From the NCBI RefSeq assembly GCF_900606115.1, contig NZ_UWPJ01000008.1:62001-126000 (forward strand): a DNA stretch of 64,000 bases, read 5' to 3'. Position numbers and translations under genes: made by a program. This document shows, one piece after another, positions 18,317 to 25,997 of the stretch. Each line of letters starts with the position of its first letter. Position 1 is the first letter of the stretch. The DNA comes from Pigmentiphaga humi. GTDB taxonomy: Bacteria; Pseudomonadota; Gammaproteobacteria; Burkholderiales; Burkholderiaceae_B. The notes below the pieces were generated by a model that saw nothing but the letters and a program-made list of their open reading frames with translations, did no database searches and was not told the DNA's origin.

Positions 18317-19591
18317 TCATATCACCTCGCGGGGATCGCTGATGACGCCGCGCAGCGCGGACGCGGCGACGGTATAGGGCGAGCCGAGGTAGACGCTGGC
18401 GGAGGGCGAGCCCATGCGCCCCTTGAAATTTCGGGCGGTGCTGGAGATCACGTTCACCTCGCCGTCTATCGCATCGCCATAGCCCGCGCAGGCGCCGCAC
18501 GAGGTGGGGAACAGCTCGGCCCCCGCGTCCAGCAGCGCCTGCAGGGTGCCTTCGCCGCGCGCGGCTTCCTGGTCCTGGATGCTGGCCGGCGCCACGATCA
18601 GGCGCACGCCCGGCGCGACCCGGCGGCCGCGCAGCACCTGCGCGGCCGCGCGCAGATCGTCCAGCTTGGCGCCGGTGCAGGCGCCGATGTAGGCCACCTG
18701 TACCGGCACACGGCCGCACTCCGTCACCGCATGGGTATTGGCCGGGCTGTGCGGCGCCGCCACCATCGGCGCAAGCCCGTCGGCATCGAAATCGTACTGG
18801 GTATAGGCTGCGCCGGGATCGGTATCCCAGCCCTCGGCTACCGCCTCCGTCGCGCCGGCTCGGGCCAGCCATTCCAGGGTCGTGTCGTCCGGTGCGATCA
18901 GGCCGGCCTGCGCGCCCATCTCGGCGCTCAGGTTGGACAGGGTCATGCGCTCCTGCATGCCCAGCGCGCGCACCGCGGGGCCGCAGAACTCCACCGCCTG
19001 GTAGGCGCCGCCGCTCATGCCGAAGCGCCCGAGCATGTGCAGCATCATGTCCTTGGCCGTTACCCCCGGCCGCAGCCTGCCCGACCAGTGCATGCGCAGC
19101 GTTTCGGGAACTTTCAGCCAGATCTCGCCGGTGACGACCACGCCCAGCATTTCGGTCGAGCCTATGCCGAACATATAGGCGCCGAACGCGCCGCCCGTGG
19201 GCGAGTGCGAATCGCCGCCGACGCAGAACATGCCCGGACGGATATGGCCGCCCTGCGGCACCACCACGTGGCAGATGCCCTGGCTGTCGTAGACGTGCGG
19301 CAAGGCCTGTTCGCGCGCCCATTCGCGCGCCAGCCGCACGATGCGGCGGGAGTCGTCGTCGCGCTCGGGCACGTAGTGGTCCATGACCAGCACCACCCGC
19401 GACTTGTCCCATATCTGCGCGCCCAGCTCTTCCAGCATGGGCTTGAGCCGCCTGGGCCCCGACGAATCGTGGAACATGGCCAGGTCGACCTTGCAGGTCA
19501 CGATCTCGCCCACGGCCACGCCATCCCTTCCCGCCGCGCGCGCGATCAGCTTCTGCGCCAGCGTCCGGCCTTGTCCCGCCGTCTTGTTCAA
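18317..19591 (-). CDS. LeuC-like hydro-lyase large subunit (3-isopropylmalate dehydratase/homoaconitase family)
   Basis: A 424-residue [4Fe-4S] dehydratase subunit. It shows DHYVPERDDDSRRI, GGDSHSPTGGAFGAYMFG and GSTEM in the substrate region, and cluster ligands in YIGACTGAKLDDL and TSCGACAGYG. TTG 19591 is the only usable start: no in-frame ATG or GTG precedes it before the stop codon at 19643-19645. It is the first gene of an operon (LeuC-like, LeuD-like, isochorismatase-fold, lyase), with a perfect palindrome (19635-19652) 44 bp upstream that matches two other sites around the GntR gene cluster. A biosynthetic leuCD pair would normally lie with leuB, so this one is probably catabolic; maleate or citraconate hydratases are known members of the family. 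Confidence 0.88.
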   Translation of the reverse strand: MNKTAGQGRTLAQKLIARAAGRDGVAVGEIVTCKVDLAMFHDSSGPRRLKPMLEELGAQIWDKSRVVLVMDHYVPERDDDSRRIVRLAREWAREQALPHVYDSQGICHVVVPQGGHIRPGMFCVGGDSHSPTGGAFGAYMFGIGSTEMLGVVVTGEIWLKVPETLRMHWSGRLRPGVTAKDMMLHMLGRFGMSGGAYQAVEFCGPAVRALGMQERMTLSNLSAEMGAQAGLIAPDDTTLEWLARAGATEAVAEGWDTDPGAAYTQYDFDADGLAPMVAAPHSPANTHAVTECGRVPVQVAYIGACTGAKLDDLRAAAQVLRGRRVAPGVRLIVAPASIQDQEAARGEGTLQALLDAGAELFPTSCGACAGYGDAIDGEVNVISSTARNFKGRMGSPSASVYLGSPYTVAASALRGVISDPREVI

Positions 19592-19634
19592 CCTCGCACC
19601 CGATGTCCCTGAAGAGCCTCGGCGCCCTTCATAT

Positions 19635-19652
19635 CTATTGTCCTAACAATAG
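19635..19652. promoter_or_regulatory. Predicted GntR operator, site 1
   Basis: CTATTG (19635-19640), TCCTAA, CAATAG (19647-19652): perfect 6-bp inverted repeats spaced by 6. It lies upstream of the LeuC-like operon. Same pattern as 20558-20575 and 25340-25357. Confidence 0.75.
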
Positions 19653-19767
19653 TACATTTGATTCGGGATCTTGTCTTGTGTTTGCGCAGCCGCGCGCGGT
19701 CCATGCCGGACCGCATGCCCGGACGCAGCGGCATGGCCGGCCCGGATTGGCGCCGCAACCCGGCGGT

Positions 19768-20541
19768 TCAGCGCATGTTGGCGCCGAAATCCCTGCTGAC
19801 CCACACCTTGGCGTCGATGTCGCCCACCCGCGACAGCTCCATGTCGTATTCGTAGCGATCCGGGCGATACAGTCCCTGGAGCCACAGCACGGGCCGGTCT
19901 GCCATGTCGTTCACCACGCGGTTGACCGACAGCAGCGCCGCGCCCAGCGGCACGTCCAGCAGCGCGGCGACGGCGGCATCGGCCTGGCGCGCGGAGATGG
20001 TCTGGCGCGCCCGGCCGATCTCCACGCCGGACTCTTCGATGAGCACCAGTATGGGCTTGCGCCCCAGCTGGCGGCGGCCCAGGTTGTCGGCGAACTCGCG
20101 CGGCACCCAGGTGGTGATGCACGATACCGGGCCGGCCTTGGTGCTGCGCACCCGCATGGCGCGCAGCACCTGCGAACGCGGCTCGACCTGCAGGACCTGG
20201 GCCACCGGATCGGTGGCCTGCAGATACTCGTGCTCGATGACCTTGACCGTGGTGGCCAGGCTCGCGGCGATCAGGTTGTCCAGCAGCCCGCTCATGCGCG
20301 AGGCCGGCGCGCCGGGCGACGCCGGCTGCACGCGCCGCGTACCGCGGCCGGCCGAACGCTCGATCAGTCCTTCCAGCGCCAGGTTCTCGAGCGCCTTGCG
20401 CACCGTGGCCCGCGACACCGCGAACTCTTCCATCAGTTCCAGTTCGCCCGGAACACGCTCGTCGTAGACGCCGTCGCTCAGGCGTTCCTTCAGGACCAGG
20501 TAGACGCTGTGGTACTTCGGCAAAGGCAGGGTGGTCGACAT
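19768..20541 (-). CDS. GntR-family regulator with UTRA ligand domain (HutC subfamily)
   Basis: A 257-residue regulator. The N-terminal winged helix (about 10-75) contains VPGELELMEEFAVSRATVRK and ALENLALEGLIERSAGRGT; the C-terminal UTRA domain (about 95-250) contains CITTWVPREFADNLG and a late GLYRPDRYEYDMEL. HutC-type regulators are usually repressors released by a pathway metabolite. Start 20541 was chosen because the HTH follows at the normal distance. It sits between the LeuC-like operon (same strand) and a divergent Bug gene. The 18-bp palindrome 17 bp upstream of its own start recurs before two other operons, so autoregulation is likely. Confidence 0.9.
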   Translation of the reverse strand: MSTTLPLPKYHSVYLVLKERLSDGVYDERVPGELELMEEFAVSRATVRKALENLALEGLIERSAGRGTRRVQPASPGAPASRMSGLLDNLIAASLATTVKVIEHEYLQATDPVAQVLQVEPRSQVLRAMRVRSTKAGPVSCITTWVPREFADNLGRRQLGRKPILVLIEESGVEIGRARQTISARQADAAVAALLDVPLGAALLSVNRVVNDMADRPVLWLQGLYRPDRYEYDMELSRVGDIDAKVWVSRDFGANMR

Positions 20542-20557
20542 AAATCCGTATTCTGTC

Positions 20558-20575
20558 TTATTGTCTGTCCAATAG
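20558..20575. promoter_or_regulatory. Predicted GntR operator, site 2
   Basis: TTATTG (20558-20563), TCTGTC, CAATAG (20570-20575): one mismatch from a perfect palindrome. It lies between the GntR gene and the divergent Bug gene and could control both. Confidence 0.72.
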
Positions 20576-20598
20576 AACAATTTGTCTTGACGCGAGAA

Positions 20599-20651
20599 CA
20601 TGACCTGACCGAATATGCATATCGCCGTCGTACACATTCAATCAGGTCATG
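20599..20651. promoter_or_regulatory. Long-loop inverted repeat before Bug start
   Basis: CATGACCTGA (20599-20608) and TCAGGTCATG (20642-20651) are perfect 10-bp inverted repeats 33 bp apart. The right arm ends 2 bp before the Bug ATG, so in RNA it could cover the translation start; in DNA it could be a bipartite operator. Confidence 0.5.
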
Positions 20652-20653
20652 TC

Positions 20654-21664
20654 ATGCGCAATCATATTACAGGCGAACACCGCGCCCGCCCCCGCGTACT
20701 GCATCTCTGCCGCCGCGTCTTCCTCGCGGCCGGCCTGGCCGCCACGGCCTTCGGCGTGCAGGCGCAAGCCTATCCCGACCGGCCCATCAAACTGATCGTT
20801 CCGTTCAGCCCGGGCGGCTCGACCGACCTCATCGGCCGCGTGGTCGCCAGCGCGCTGGCCGACGAAATCGGCCAGCCCGTCGTGGTCGACAACAAAGGCG
20901 GCGCGGGTTCCATCCTCGGCACCGACCTGGGAGCCAAGGCCGCGCCCAACGGCTACACCCTGGTCATCACCAACGGCGCGGCCATCACCACCGGGCCGCT
21001 GCTGGGCCAGAAGATTCCCTATGACCCGTACGGCGACTTCGCCCACATCATGCTGCTGGGTACCTTTCCCAACGGCCTGATCGTCCGCGCCAGCCATCCC
21101 GCCAAGGATTTCAAGGAATTCGTCGAGCAGGCGCGCAAGGCCGGCGGCAAGTACAACTACGGCTCGGCCGGCGTCGGGTCGGCCGGGTTCCTGACCGGCG
21201 AACTGCTCAAGCAGAAGGCGCACATAGACATGACCCACGTTCCCTACAAGGGAACCGGCCCGGCGATGAACGACCTGCTCGGCGGCCAGCTCGACGCCAT
21301 CTTCAACAACATGTCGGTCGCATCCGCCCAGGTCAAGGCCGGCACGGCGCGCATCCTGGCCGTGAGCGGGCCCAAGCGGCTGCCGGCCTTCCCCGACGTC
21401 CCGACCATGGACGAAGTCGTGCCCGGCACCGTAGGCGAGGTCTGGTTCGGCGTTTCGGCCCCGGCCGGCACGCCCCAGCCGGTGATCGACCGGCTCCAGG
21501 CCGCGCTCGGCAAGGTCATGGCCAACGCCGACGCCCGCGGCAAGCTGACCGACCTGGGGCTGACCCCCGTCGGCGCGCCGCAGGCCGAGTTCGTCAAGTT
21601 CCTCCACGACGAAGAGAAGAAGTGGACCCCGATCATCAAGGGCGCCAATATAAAACTAGATTGA
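20654..21664 (+). CDS. Bug-family substrate-binding protein of the GntR cluster
   Basis: A 336-residue periplasmic receptor. The signal peptide is long (about 34 residues, hydrophobic core RRVFLAAGLAATAFG, cleavage near VQAQ), followed by YPDRPIKLIVPFSPGG, NKGGAGSILGTDL, PNGYTLVIT, HVPYKG and the DVPTMDEVVPG region. ATG 20654 is used; the frame is open to 20615 but that part shows no signal character. It is divergent from the GntR gene with one predicted operator between them and is followed by the maleate isomerase-like gene, with a repeat copy in the gap. It is probably the uptake receptor for the substrate of this catabolic regulon. Confidence 0.9.
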   Translation: MRNHITGEHRARPRVLHLCRRVFLAAGLAATAFGVQAQAYPDRPIKLIVPFSPGGSTDLIGRVVASALADEIGQPVVVDNKGGAGSILGTDLGAKAAPNGYTLVITNGAAITTGPLLGQKIPYDPYGDFAHIMLLGTFPNGLIVRASHPAKDFKEFVEQARKAGGKYNYGSAGVGSAGFLTGELLKQKAHIDMTHVPYKGTGPAMNDLLGGQLDAIFNNMSVASAQVKAGTARILAVSGPKRLPAFPDVPTMDEVVPGTVGEVWFGVSAPAGTPQPVIDRLQAALGKVMANADARGKLTDLGLTPVGAPQAEFVKFLHDEEKKWTPIIKGANIKLD

Positions 21665-21669
21665 GCAAG

Positions 21670-21749
21670 ACCCCCCCTACGCGCTGACGCGCGCCCCCCA
21701 GGGGGCGGCACTGGCGGACCGGCGGAGCCGGATCCGCGGTGCCCTGGGT
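21670..21749 (-). repeat. Dispersed repeat, short form, copy 4
   Basis: An 80-bp copy between the Bug gene and the maleate isomerase-like gene. The core at 21718-21737 is the reverse complement of the copy-1 core; the palindromic arm is GCGCCCCCCAGGGGGCGGC, and the outer edge is a run of seven Cs. Confidence 0.87.
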
Positions 21750-21773
21750 CTGCACCCATCTTTCGTTACCGAT

Positions 21774-22526
21774 ATGGCTGTCGAATACGCACCCAAGGGG
21801 TTGATCGGCCTGCTGACCCCGCAGGCGAATACTACTGTCGAGCCCGAGTACTACATCCTGCTTCCGCAGGGCTATGCGCATATCAATGGCCGGCTGATGA
21901 GCGGCAAGCCGACGATCGAGGAGCGGCTGGTCGATTATGTGGACAAGCTGGACCATGCCTGCGACCAGTTCGCCAACGCGCCCATCAAGGCCGTGGCGGT
22001 CGGGTGCACCGGGGCATCGTATCTGGTGGGCCGCGAGCGCGAGTCGCGCGTGCTGGCGGAGATCGAACGGCAGCGCGGCGTGCCGGCCTTTACCGCCGCG
22101 ACCGCGGTGGTCGCCTCGTTGCGCCAGCTCGGCGCCCGGCGCATTGCGCTGGCTTCGCCCTATCCCGCGGGGCTGACCGAGGCCAGCAAGGGCTACTGGG
22201 AATCCCAGGGGTTCACCGTGTCGCGCATCGCCTCGGCGCCGATGGACCACACGCAGTTCCATCCCATCTATTCGATGAAGGCCGATACGGCGGGCGGGCT
22301 GCTGCACGAGCTGGCTGCGGACGATACCGACGCGATCCTGATGCTGGGCACCGGCATGCCGACGCTGCGCCCGCTGCTGGCCGCCAACGCCAGTTCCCGC
22401 GTGCCGGTGCTGTCGTGCATGCTGTGCCTGGCGTGGATGGGCGTCTCGCTGGCCGACGGCCAGCCCGCGCCGCTGGAGCCTTGGCTGAAGGGCGACCACT
22501 GGAAGAGCAGGCTCCCCCAGGGATGA
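21774..22526 (+). CDS. Maleate isomerase/arylmalonate decarboxylase-like protein (Asp/Glu racemase superfamily)
   Basis: A 250-residue enzyme of the Asp/Glu racemase superfamily. Two cysteines sit where the family places its catalytic pair: Cys78 in VAVGCTGASYLVG and Cys215 in PVLSCMLCLAW. A two-Cys pattern fits maleate isomerases and racemases; arylmalonate decarboxylase keeps only the second Cys. The N-terminal LIGLLTPQANTTVEPEY matches the carboxylate-binding Pro-x-x-N-x-x-x-E pattern of maleate isomerase-like enzymes. It lies 109 bp after the Bug gene and is convergent with the aldehyde dehydrogenase. Isomerisation of maleate or a substituted maleate is the favoured guess. Confidence 0.8.
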   Translation: MAVEYAPKGLIGLLTPQANTTVEPEYYILLPQGYAHINGRLMSGKPTIEERLVDYVDKLDHACDQFANAPIKAVAVGCTGASYLVGRERESRVLAEIERQRGVPAFTAATAVVASLRQLGARRIALASPYPAGLTEASKGYWESQGFTVSRIASAPMDHTQFHPIYSMKADTAGGLLHELAADDTDAILMLGTGMPTLRPLLAANASSRVPVLSCMLCLAWMGVSLADGQPAPLEPWLKGDHWKSRLPQG

Positions 22527-22533
22527 GCCTCGT

Positions 22534-24033
22534 TCAGGCGCCCAGGCGCGGGATGGCGGGGAGGACGGTGGGGAGCATGGCGGTTTTTTCGTAGGTGTAG
22601 AACTTCATGCTGGATTCGCCGCCCTCGCGGCCGTAGCCGGAGGATTTGATGCCGCCGAACGGGGCGCGCAGGTCGCGCGTCATGGGGGTGTTGGCCCACA
22701 CCATGCCGGCGCGGATATCGGAAAGGGCCCGCATGAGGGTCGGATGGTGGTCGGTCCAGACGTAGGAGACCAGGCCGAACTCGCTGTCGTTGGCCATGGC
22801 GAAGGCCTGGTCCGCGGTGTCGAAGGGCACGATGGTGGCGAAAGGGCCGAAGATTTCTTCCCGGCATACGCGCGCGCGGTTGTCCTGGGCGAGCACCGCG
22901 GTAGGCTGGAAAAAGAAGCCCGGCTCCAGCGCGGCTTCGGCCTGTCCGCCGCACAATACCTGGGCGCCATCGGCGCGTGCGACCTCCACGTAGGAGGCGA
23001 CGCGGTCGCGATGCGCCCGGAAGGCCAGCGGGCCGATCTCGGTGGCCGGGTCGAGGGGGTCGCCCAGGCGCAGGCGCCGGGTGCGCGCCACGAAGGATTC
23101 GATGAAGCGATCCAGCACCGCACGCTGTACCAGGATGCGCGAGCCGGCCAGGCACTGCTGGCCGTTGTTGGAGAAGATGCCCAGCAAGGCGCCGTCGATC
23201 GCCCGCTCCAGGTCGGCCGATTCGAAAATGATGTTGGCGGACTTGCCGCCCAGTTCCAGCGAAAGCGGTTTGAGCCCTTCGCCGGCGCTGGCCGAGATGC
23301 GGCGCGCGGTTTGCGTGCCGCCGGTGAACGAGACGAGGTCCACGCCGGGATGGGCCACCAGGGCCTCGCCGGTGACGCCGCCGCGTCCGTTGACCAGGTT
23401 GACGACCCCGGGCGGCACCCCGGCCTCGACCAGCAGCTCCATGAAACGCGCGACCGCCAGCGGCGTGACCTCGGAAGGCTTGCACACGCAGCTGTTGCCG
23501 AACGCGATGGCGCCGGCGATCTTCATCGAAGTCAGCGCCAGCGGCGCGTTCCACGGCCCGATCAGCGCGGCCACGCCCACCGGTTCGCGCAGGACCAGGG
23601 TCAGGTAGCCCTCGGTCTGGTCGTACATTTTTCCGGCATGCTGGCCGAGGAATTCGGCGAAGAAACGGAAATTGTGCGCGGTGCGGGGAATCTGCCCGCG
23701 CTGCAGGTGGCGCATGGGGATGCCGGAATTCATGCATTCCAGGTAGGCCAGTTCCTCCCGATGGACGTCCACCAGGTCGGCGACCTGGCGCATCACGGCC
23801 TGCCTGGCCTCGACGGTCTGCCGGCGCCAGCGGCCGTCCTCGAACGCGGCGCGCGCGCTGCGCACGGCGGCATCGACCTCTGCCGGCGAGGATTCGACCA
23901 GCGTCGCAATGCGGCGTCCGTCGCCGGGGTGGATCACCTCCAGTTCATAGCCGCCTGCGCCGGTGCAGCGGCCTTCGACGAATCCGGTGACCCGCTCGGG
24001 AATGGAGAACTGCGCTGCCGGGACTTGGCTCAT
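22534..24033 (-). CDS. Aldehyde dehydrogenase (NAD-dependent, HpaE-like class)
   Basis: A 499-residue aldehyde dehydrogenase. The cofactor region contains LIGPWNAPLALTSMKIAG, the general base Glu is in LSLELGGKSANIIF, and the nucleophile Cys is in SNNGQQCLAGSR; EEIFGPFATIVPFD and PFGGIKSSGYGREGG complete the family pattern. Closest in style to 5-carboxymethyl-2-hydroxymuconate semialdehyde and related dehydrogenases, but substrate cannot be fixed by reading. It is the second gene of an operon with the flavin monooxygenase, 13 bp downstream of it. Confidence 0.9.
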   Translation of the reverse strand: MSQVPAAQFSIPERVTGFVEGRCTGAGGYELEVIHPGDGRRIATLVESSPAEVDAAVRSARAAFEDGRWRRQTVEARQAVMRQVADLVDVHREELAYLECMNSGIPMRHLQRGQIPRTAHNFRFFAEFLGQHAGKMYDQTEGYLTLVLREPVGVAALIGPWNAPLALTSMKIAGAIAFGNSCVCKPSEVTPLAVARFMELLVEAGVPPGVVNLVNGRGGVTGEALVAHPGVDLVSFTGGTQTARRISASAGEGLKPLSLELGGKSANIIFESADLERAIDGALLGIFSNNGQQCLAGSRILVQRAVLDRFIESFVARTRRLRLGDPLDPATEIGPLAFRAHRDRVASYVEVARADGAQVLCGGQAEAALEPGFFFQPTAVLAQDNRARVCREEIFGPFATIVPFDTADQAFAMANDSEFGLVSYVWTDHHPTLMRALSDIRAGMVWANTPMTRDLRAPFGGIKSSGYGREGGESSMKFYTYEKTAMLPTVLPAIPRLGA

Positions 24034-24046
24034 CGTGCTTCCGGGT

Positions 24047-25258
24047 TCATTCGATGGCGGCCGCTTCGCGCAGGCTCAGGATCATCGAGGTTTCCAGCAG
24101 GTACTCGCGCGCCAGCGCGGGATCGCCGGCCTTGCGCAGCAACTCTTCCAGCGTCTTGCGGCGCTGCTCCGCGCCGCGCTCCTGCATGCGGGCGCGGTTG
24201 CGGCCCGACTGCTGCAGCACGTGCCTGATCGCGATCGGCCGCCGCTGGCGCTCGTACTGTCCCAGCAGCGCATCGGCGTTTTCGCCGGCGTAGATGCGGC
24301 GCAGCTTCTCGCTCAGGTTGAAGGCGTCGTGGATGCCGCCGTTCATGCCCATGCCGCCGCTCGGACTATTGATGTGCGCCGCATCGCCCGCCAGGACGAT
24401 GCGGCCGTTCACATAGGTATCGACGACGCGCTGATGGATCCGGTAGGGCCGGATCTCCATGATGTCGTAGGGCTCGTCGCGCGGCAGGATGTGCTGCAGC
24501 TTCTTCTGGATCGACTCGGGCCGGGTCGCGTCCTCGATGCTCTCGCCTTCCCAGGGATACAGGCTGGCGCGCCACAGCCCCGGCAGGCGCAGCAGGCTGA
24601 AGGTGCCGGTCGGCGCCCAGCAGTAGTTGATGTAGGAAAGCGTGGGAATGTGTTCGTGGAACGGGAAGCTGGTGGTGGCCAGCACCGTGGTCTCGGGAAA
24701 TGTGTGGCCTTCGAAGCTCAGGTCCAGCGCCGCGCGCACCATGCTGCGCGCGCCGTCGGCGCCGATCAGGTAGCGGCCGGACAATTCCTTGCGCTCCTTG
24801 CCCGCCGTCTCCACCGTGACCCGCACGCCGTGTTCGTCCTGCGCGATCGCCACACAGTTGTAGCCCATCAGCACCTGGGTGCCCGGCAGCTTCGCGCGTA
24901 TATGCGCCAGCAGCAGTTCGGACAGCTTCCACTGCTCGGTCTGCAGGCGATAGGGATGCGGCGTTTCGTCCTTGAGCGCGGAGAGATCGAATTCGGCGTA
25001 TTCGCCGGTCTCGTGCATGCGGACCTGCCAGGTCGGCGCGACCAGCCCGGCGGCGATCAGGCCGGGGGTGATGCCATACTCGTCCAGCATGTCCAGCGTG
25101 GGCGGATGGAAGGTCGAGGCCTTCAGCGCGCGCGACACTTCCTCGTCGGCCTCCACCACCACGGCCGGGATGCCGAAATGCCCCAGCCGCATCGCCATGA
25201 CCAGCCCGACCGGACCTCCCCCTACAATAATGACCTGCTCCGGAGTCCCGCTGCTCAC
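24047..25258 (-). CDS. FAD-dependent aromatic monooxygenase (class A)
   Basis: A 403-residue flavoprotein hydroxylase. It shows the Rossmann VIIVGGGPVGLVMAM, the LIGADGARSMVR (DG motif) and VLAGDAAHINSPSGGMGMNGGIHDA (GD motif plus active-site loop). I chose GTG 25258 because GAGGTGG lies at the right distance and the Rossmann strand starts 9 residues later; an ATG at 25327 would add 23 residues and place the start 13 bp from a predicted operator. The enzyme resembles MhpA/PHBH-type hydroxylases by reading. It heads an operon with the aldehyde dehydrogenase. No ring-cleavage dioxygenase gene accompanies it, which leaves the next step open. Confidence 0.88.
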   Translation of the reverse strand: MSSGTPEQVIIVGGGPVGLVMAMRLGHFGIPAVVVEADEEVSRALKASTFHPPTLDMLDEYGITPGLIAAGLVAPTWQVRMHETGEYAEFDLSALKDETPHPYRLQTEQWKLSELLLAHIRAKLPGTQVLMGYNCVAIAQDEHGVRVTVETAGKERKELSGRYLIGADGARSMVRAALDLSFEGHTFPETTVLATTSFPFHEHIPTLSYINYCWAPTGTFSLLRLPGLWRASLYPWEGESIEDATRPESIQKKLQHILPRDEPYDIMEIRPYRIHQRVVDTYVNGRIVLAGDAAHINSPSGGMGMNGGIHDAFNLSEKLRRIYAGENADALLGQYERQRRPIAIRHVLQQSGRNRARMQERGAEQRRKTLEELLRKAGDPALAREYLLETSMILSLREAAAIE

Positions 25259-25339
25259 GCGCCACCTCGTTTCATTCTGGATGCCTTGGGTATGTCCGCC
25301 CTCGGGGAGGACGGATCGTCGGGCCATTTCACAATTATT

Positions 25340-25357
25340 CTATTGACCTGTCAATAG
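25340..25357. promoter_or_regulatory. Predicted GntR operator, site 3
   Basis: CTATTG (25340-25345), ACCTGT, CAATAG (25352-25357); the arms extend to CTATTGAC/GTCAATAG, a perfect 8-bp dyad with a 2-bp centre. It lies upstream of the monooxygenase-aldehyde dehydrogenase operon. Confidence 0.75.
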
Positions 25358-25462
25358 GACAATTGAACCCATGGACGGGACCGGCATTTCCTGTACGGCC
25401 CCGGGCCGCGGCTTGGCTGGCGGACCATCCAGCGCATTCTCGGGCATTTTTTCGGCGCCGCG

Positions 25463-25489
25463 CGTCACAAATCCCGCGGCTGGATCGTC
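25463..25489 (+). promoter_or_regulatory. Predicted ECF41-dependent promoter
   Basis: CGTCACA (25463-25469), 16-bp spacer, CGTC (25486-25489). The published ECF41 consensus, as I recall it, is TGTCACA-N16-CGTC; only the first base differs. It lies 35 bp before the AhpD-like gene that precedes the ECF41 sigma gene. Confidence 0.72.
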
Positions 25490-25523
25490 AAATAGACGAA
25501 ACCCGCTTTTTTTGGAGACCTCC

Positions 25524-25955
25524 ATGAGCCGTTCCGCCGCCGTCAATCCCGCCGCCCAGCTGCCTGACGTCTATCGCGCCCTCTCTGCCGCGCAACAGAC
25601 GATTCTGGACCAGGACCTGCCGATCACCTTGCACCATTTGGTGGTTTTGCGCGCCTCGCAGATCAACCAGTGCGCGTTCTGCGTGAAAATGCACATCGCC
25701 GAAGCGCGCCGGGACGGCGAAACCAGCGAGCGCCTGGACCGGCTGGTCGTCTGGGAACACGTGGGCGACTACAGCGAAAGCGAGAAAGCCGCCCTCGCCT
25801 GGACCGAGGCGCTGACCGTGCTCGACCGCAAGACCGACTACGGCGCGCTGCGCGTTCGCCTGCGCGAGCATTTCTCGGACTCGCAGATCGCCGCGTTGAC
25901 ATCGACCATCTCCATGATCAACCTGTGGAACCGGATGCAGGTTTCCCAGCACTGA
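25524..25955 (+). CDS. Carboxymuconolactone decarboxylase/AhpD-family protein
   Basis: A 143-residue AhpD-like protein with the redox motif CAFCVKMHIAEAR (CxxCxxxH) near residue 50, which in this family supports thiol-disulfide or peroxidase chemistry. ATG 25524 has TTGGAGACC just upstream. It lies 42 bp before an ECF41 sigma factor gene on the same strand; carboxymuconolactone decarboxylase-like, oxidoreductase and epimerase genes are the standard neighbours of ECF41. A promoter match for that sigma factor precedes it. Probable role: a redox or detoxification reaction under ECF41 control. Confidence 0.9.
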   Translation: MSRSAAVNPAAQLPDVYRALSAAQQTILDQDLPITLHHLVVLRASQINQCAFCVKMHIAEARRDGETSERLDRLVVWEHVGDYSESEKAALAWTEALTVLDRKTDYGALRVRLREHFSDSQIAALTSTISMINLWNRMQVSQH

Positions 25956-25997
25956 CCCCACGCGCGAGCCGGGCCCCCCGGCCGCGCGCCTGACGCC

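Noticed and set aside
17620-19591. Leucine biosynthesis leuCD.
   Set aside because: No leuB or leuA is nearby; the genes lie with a GntR regulator, a Bug receptor and a C-C lyase, and the large subunit is only 424 residues with a homoaconitase-like pattern.
16991-25258. Nicotinate (nic) degradation pathway, suggested by the monooxygenase, maleate isomerase-like and isochorismatase-fold genes.
   Set aside because: There is no NicX-type dioxygenase or NicD-type deformylase, and the isochorismatase-fold protein lacks the Cys needed for a NicF-type amidase.
25299-25317. CCCTCGGGGAGGACGG before the monooxygenase as a further repeat copy.
   Set aside because: Too short, and without the core or flanks of the repeat family.
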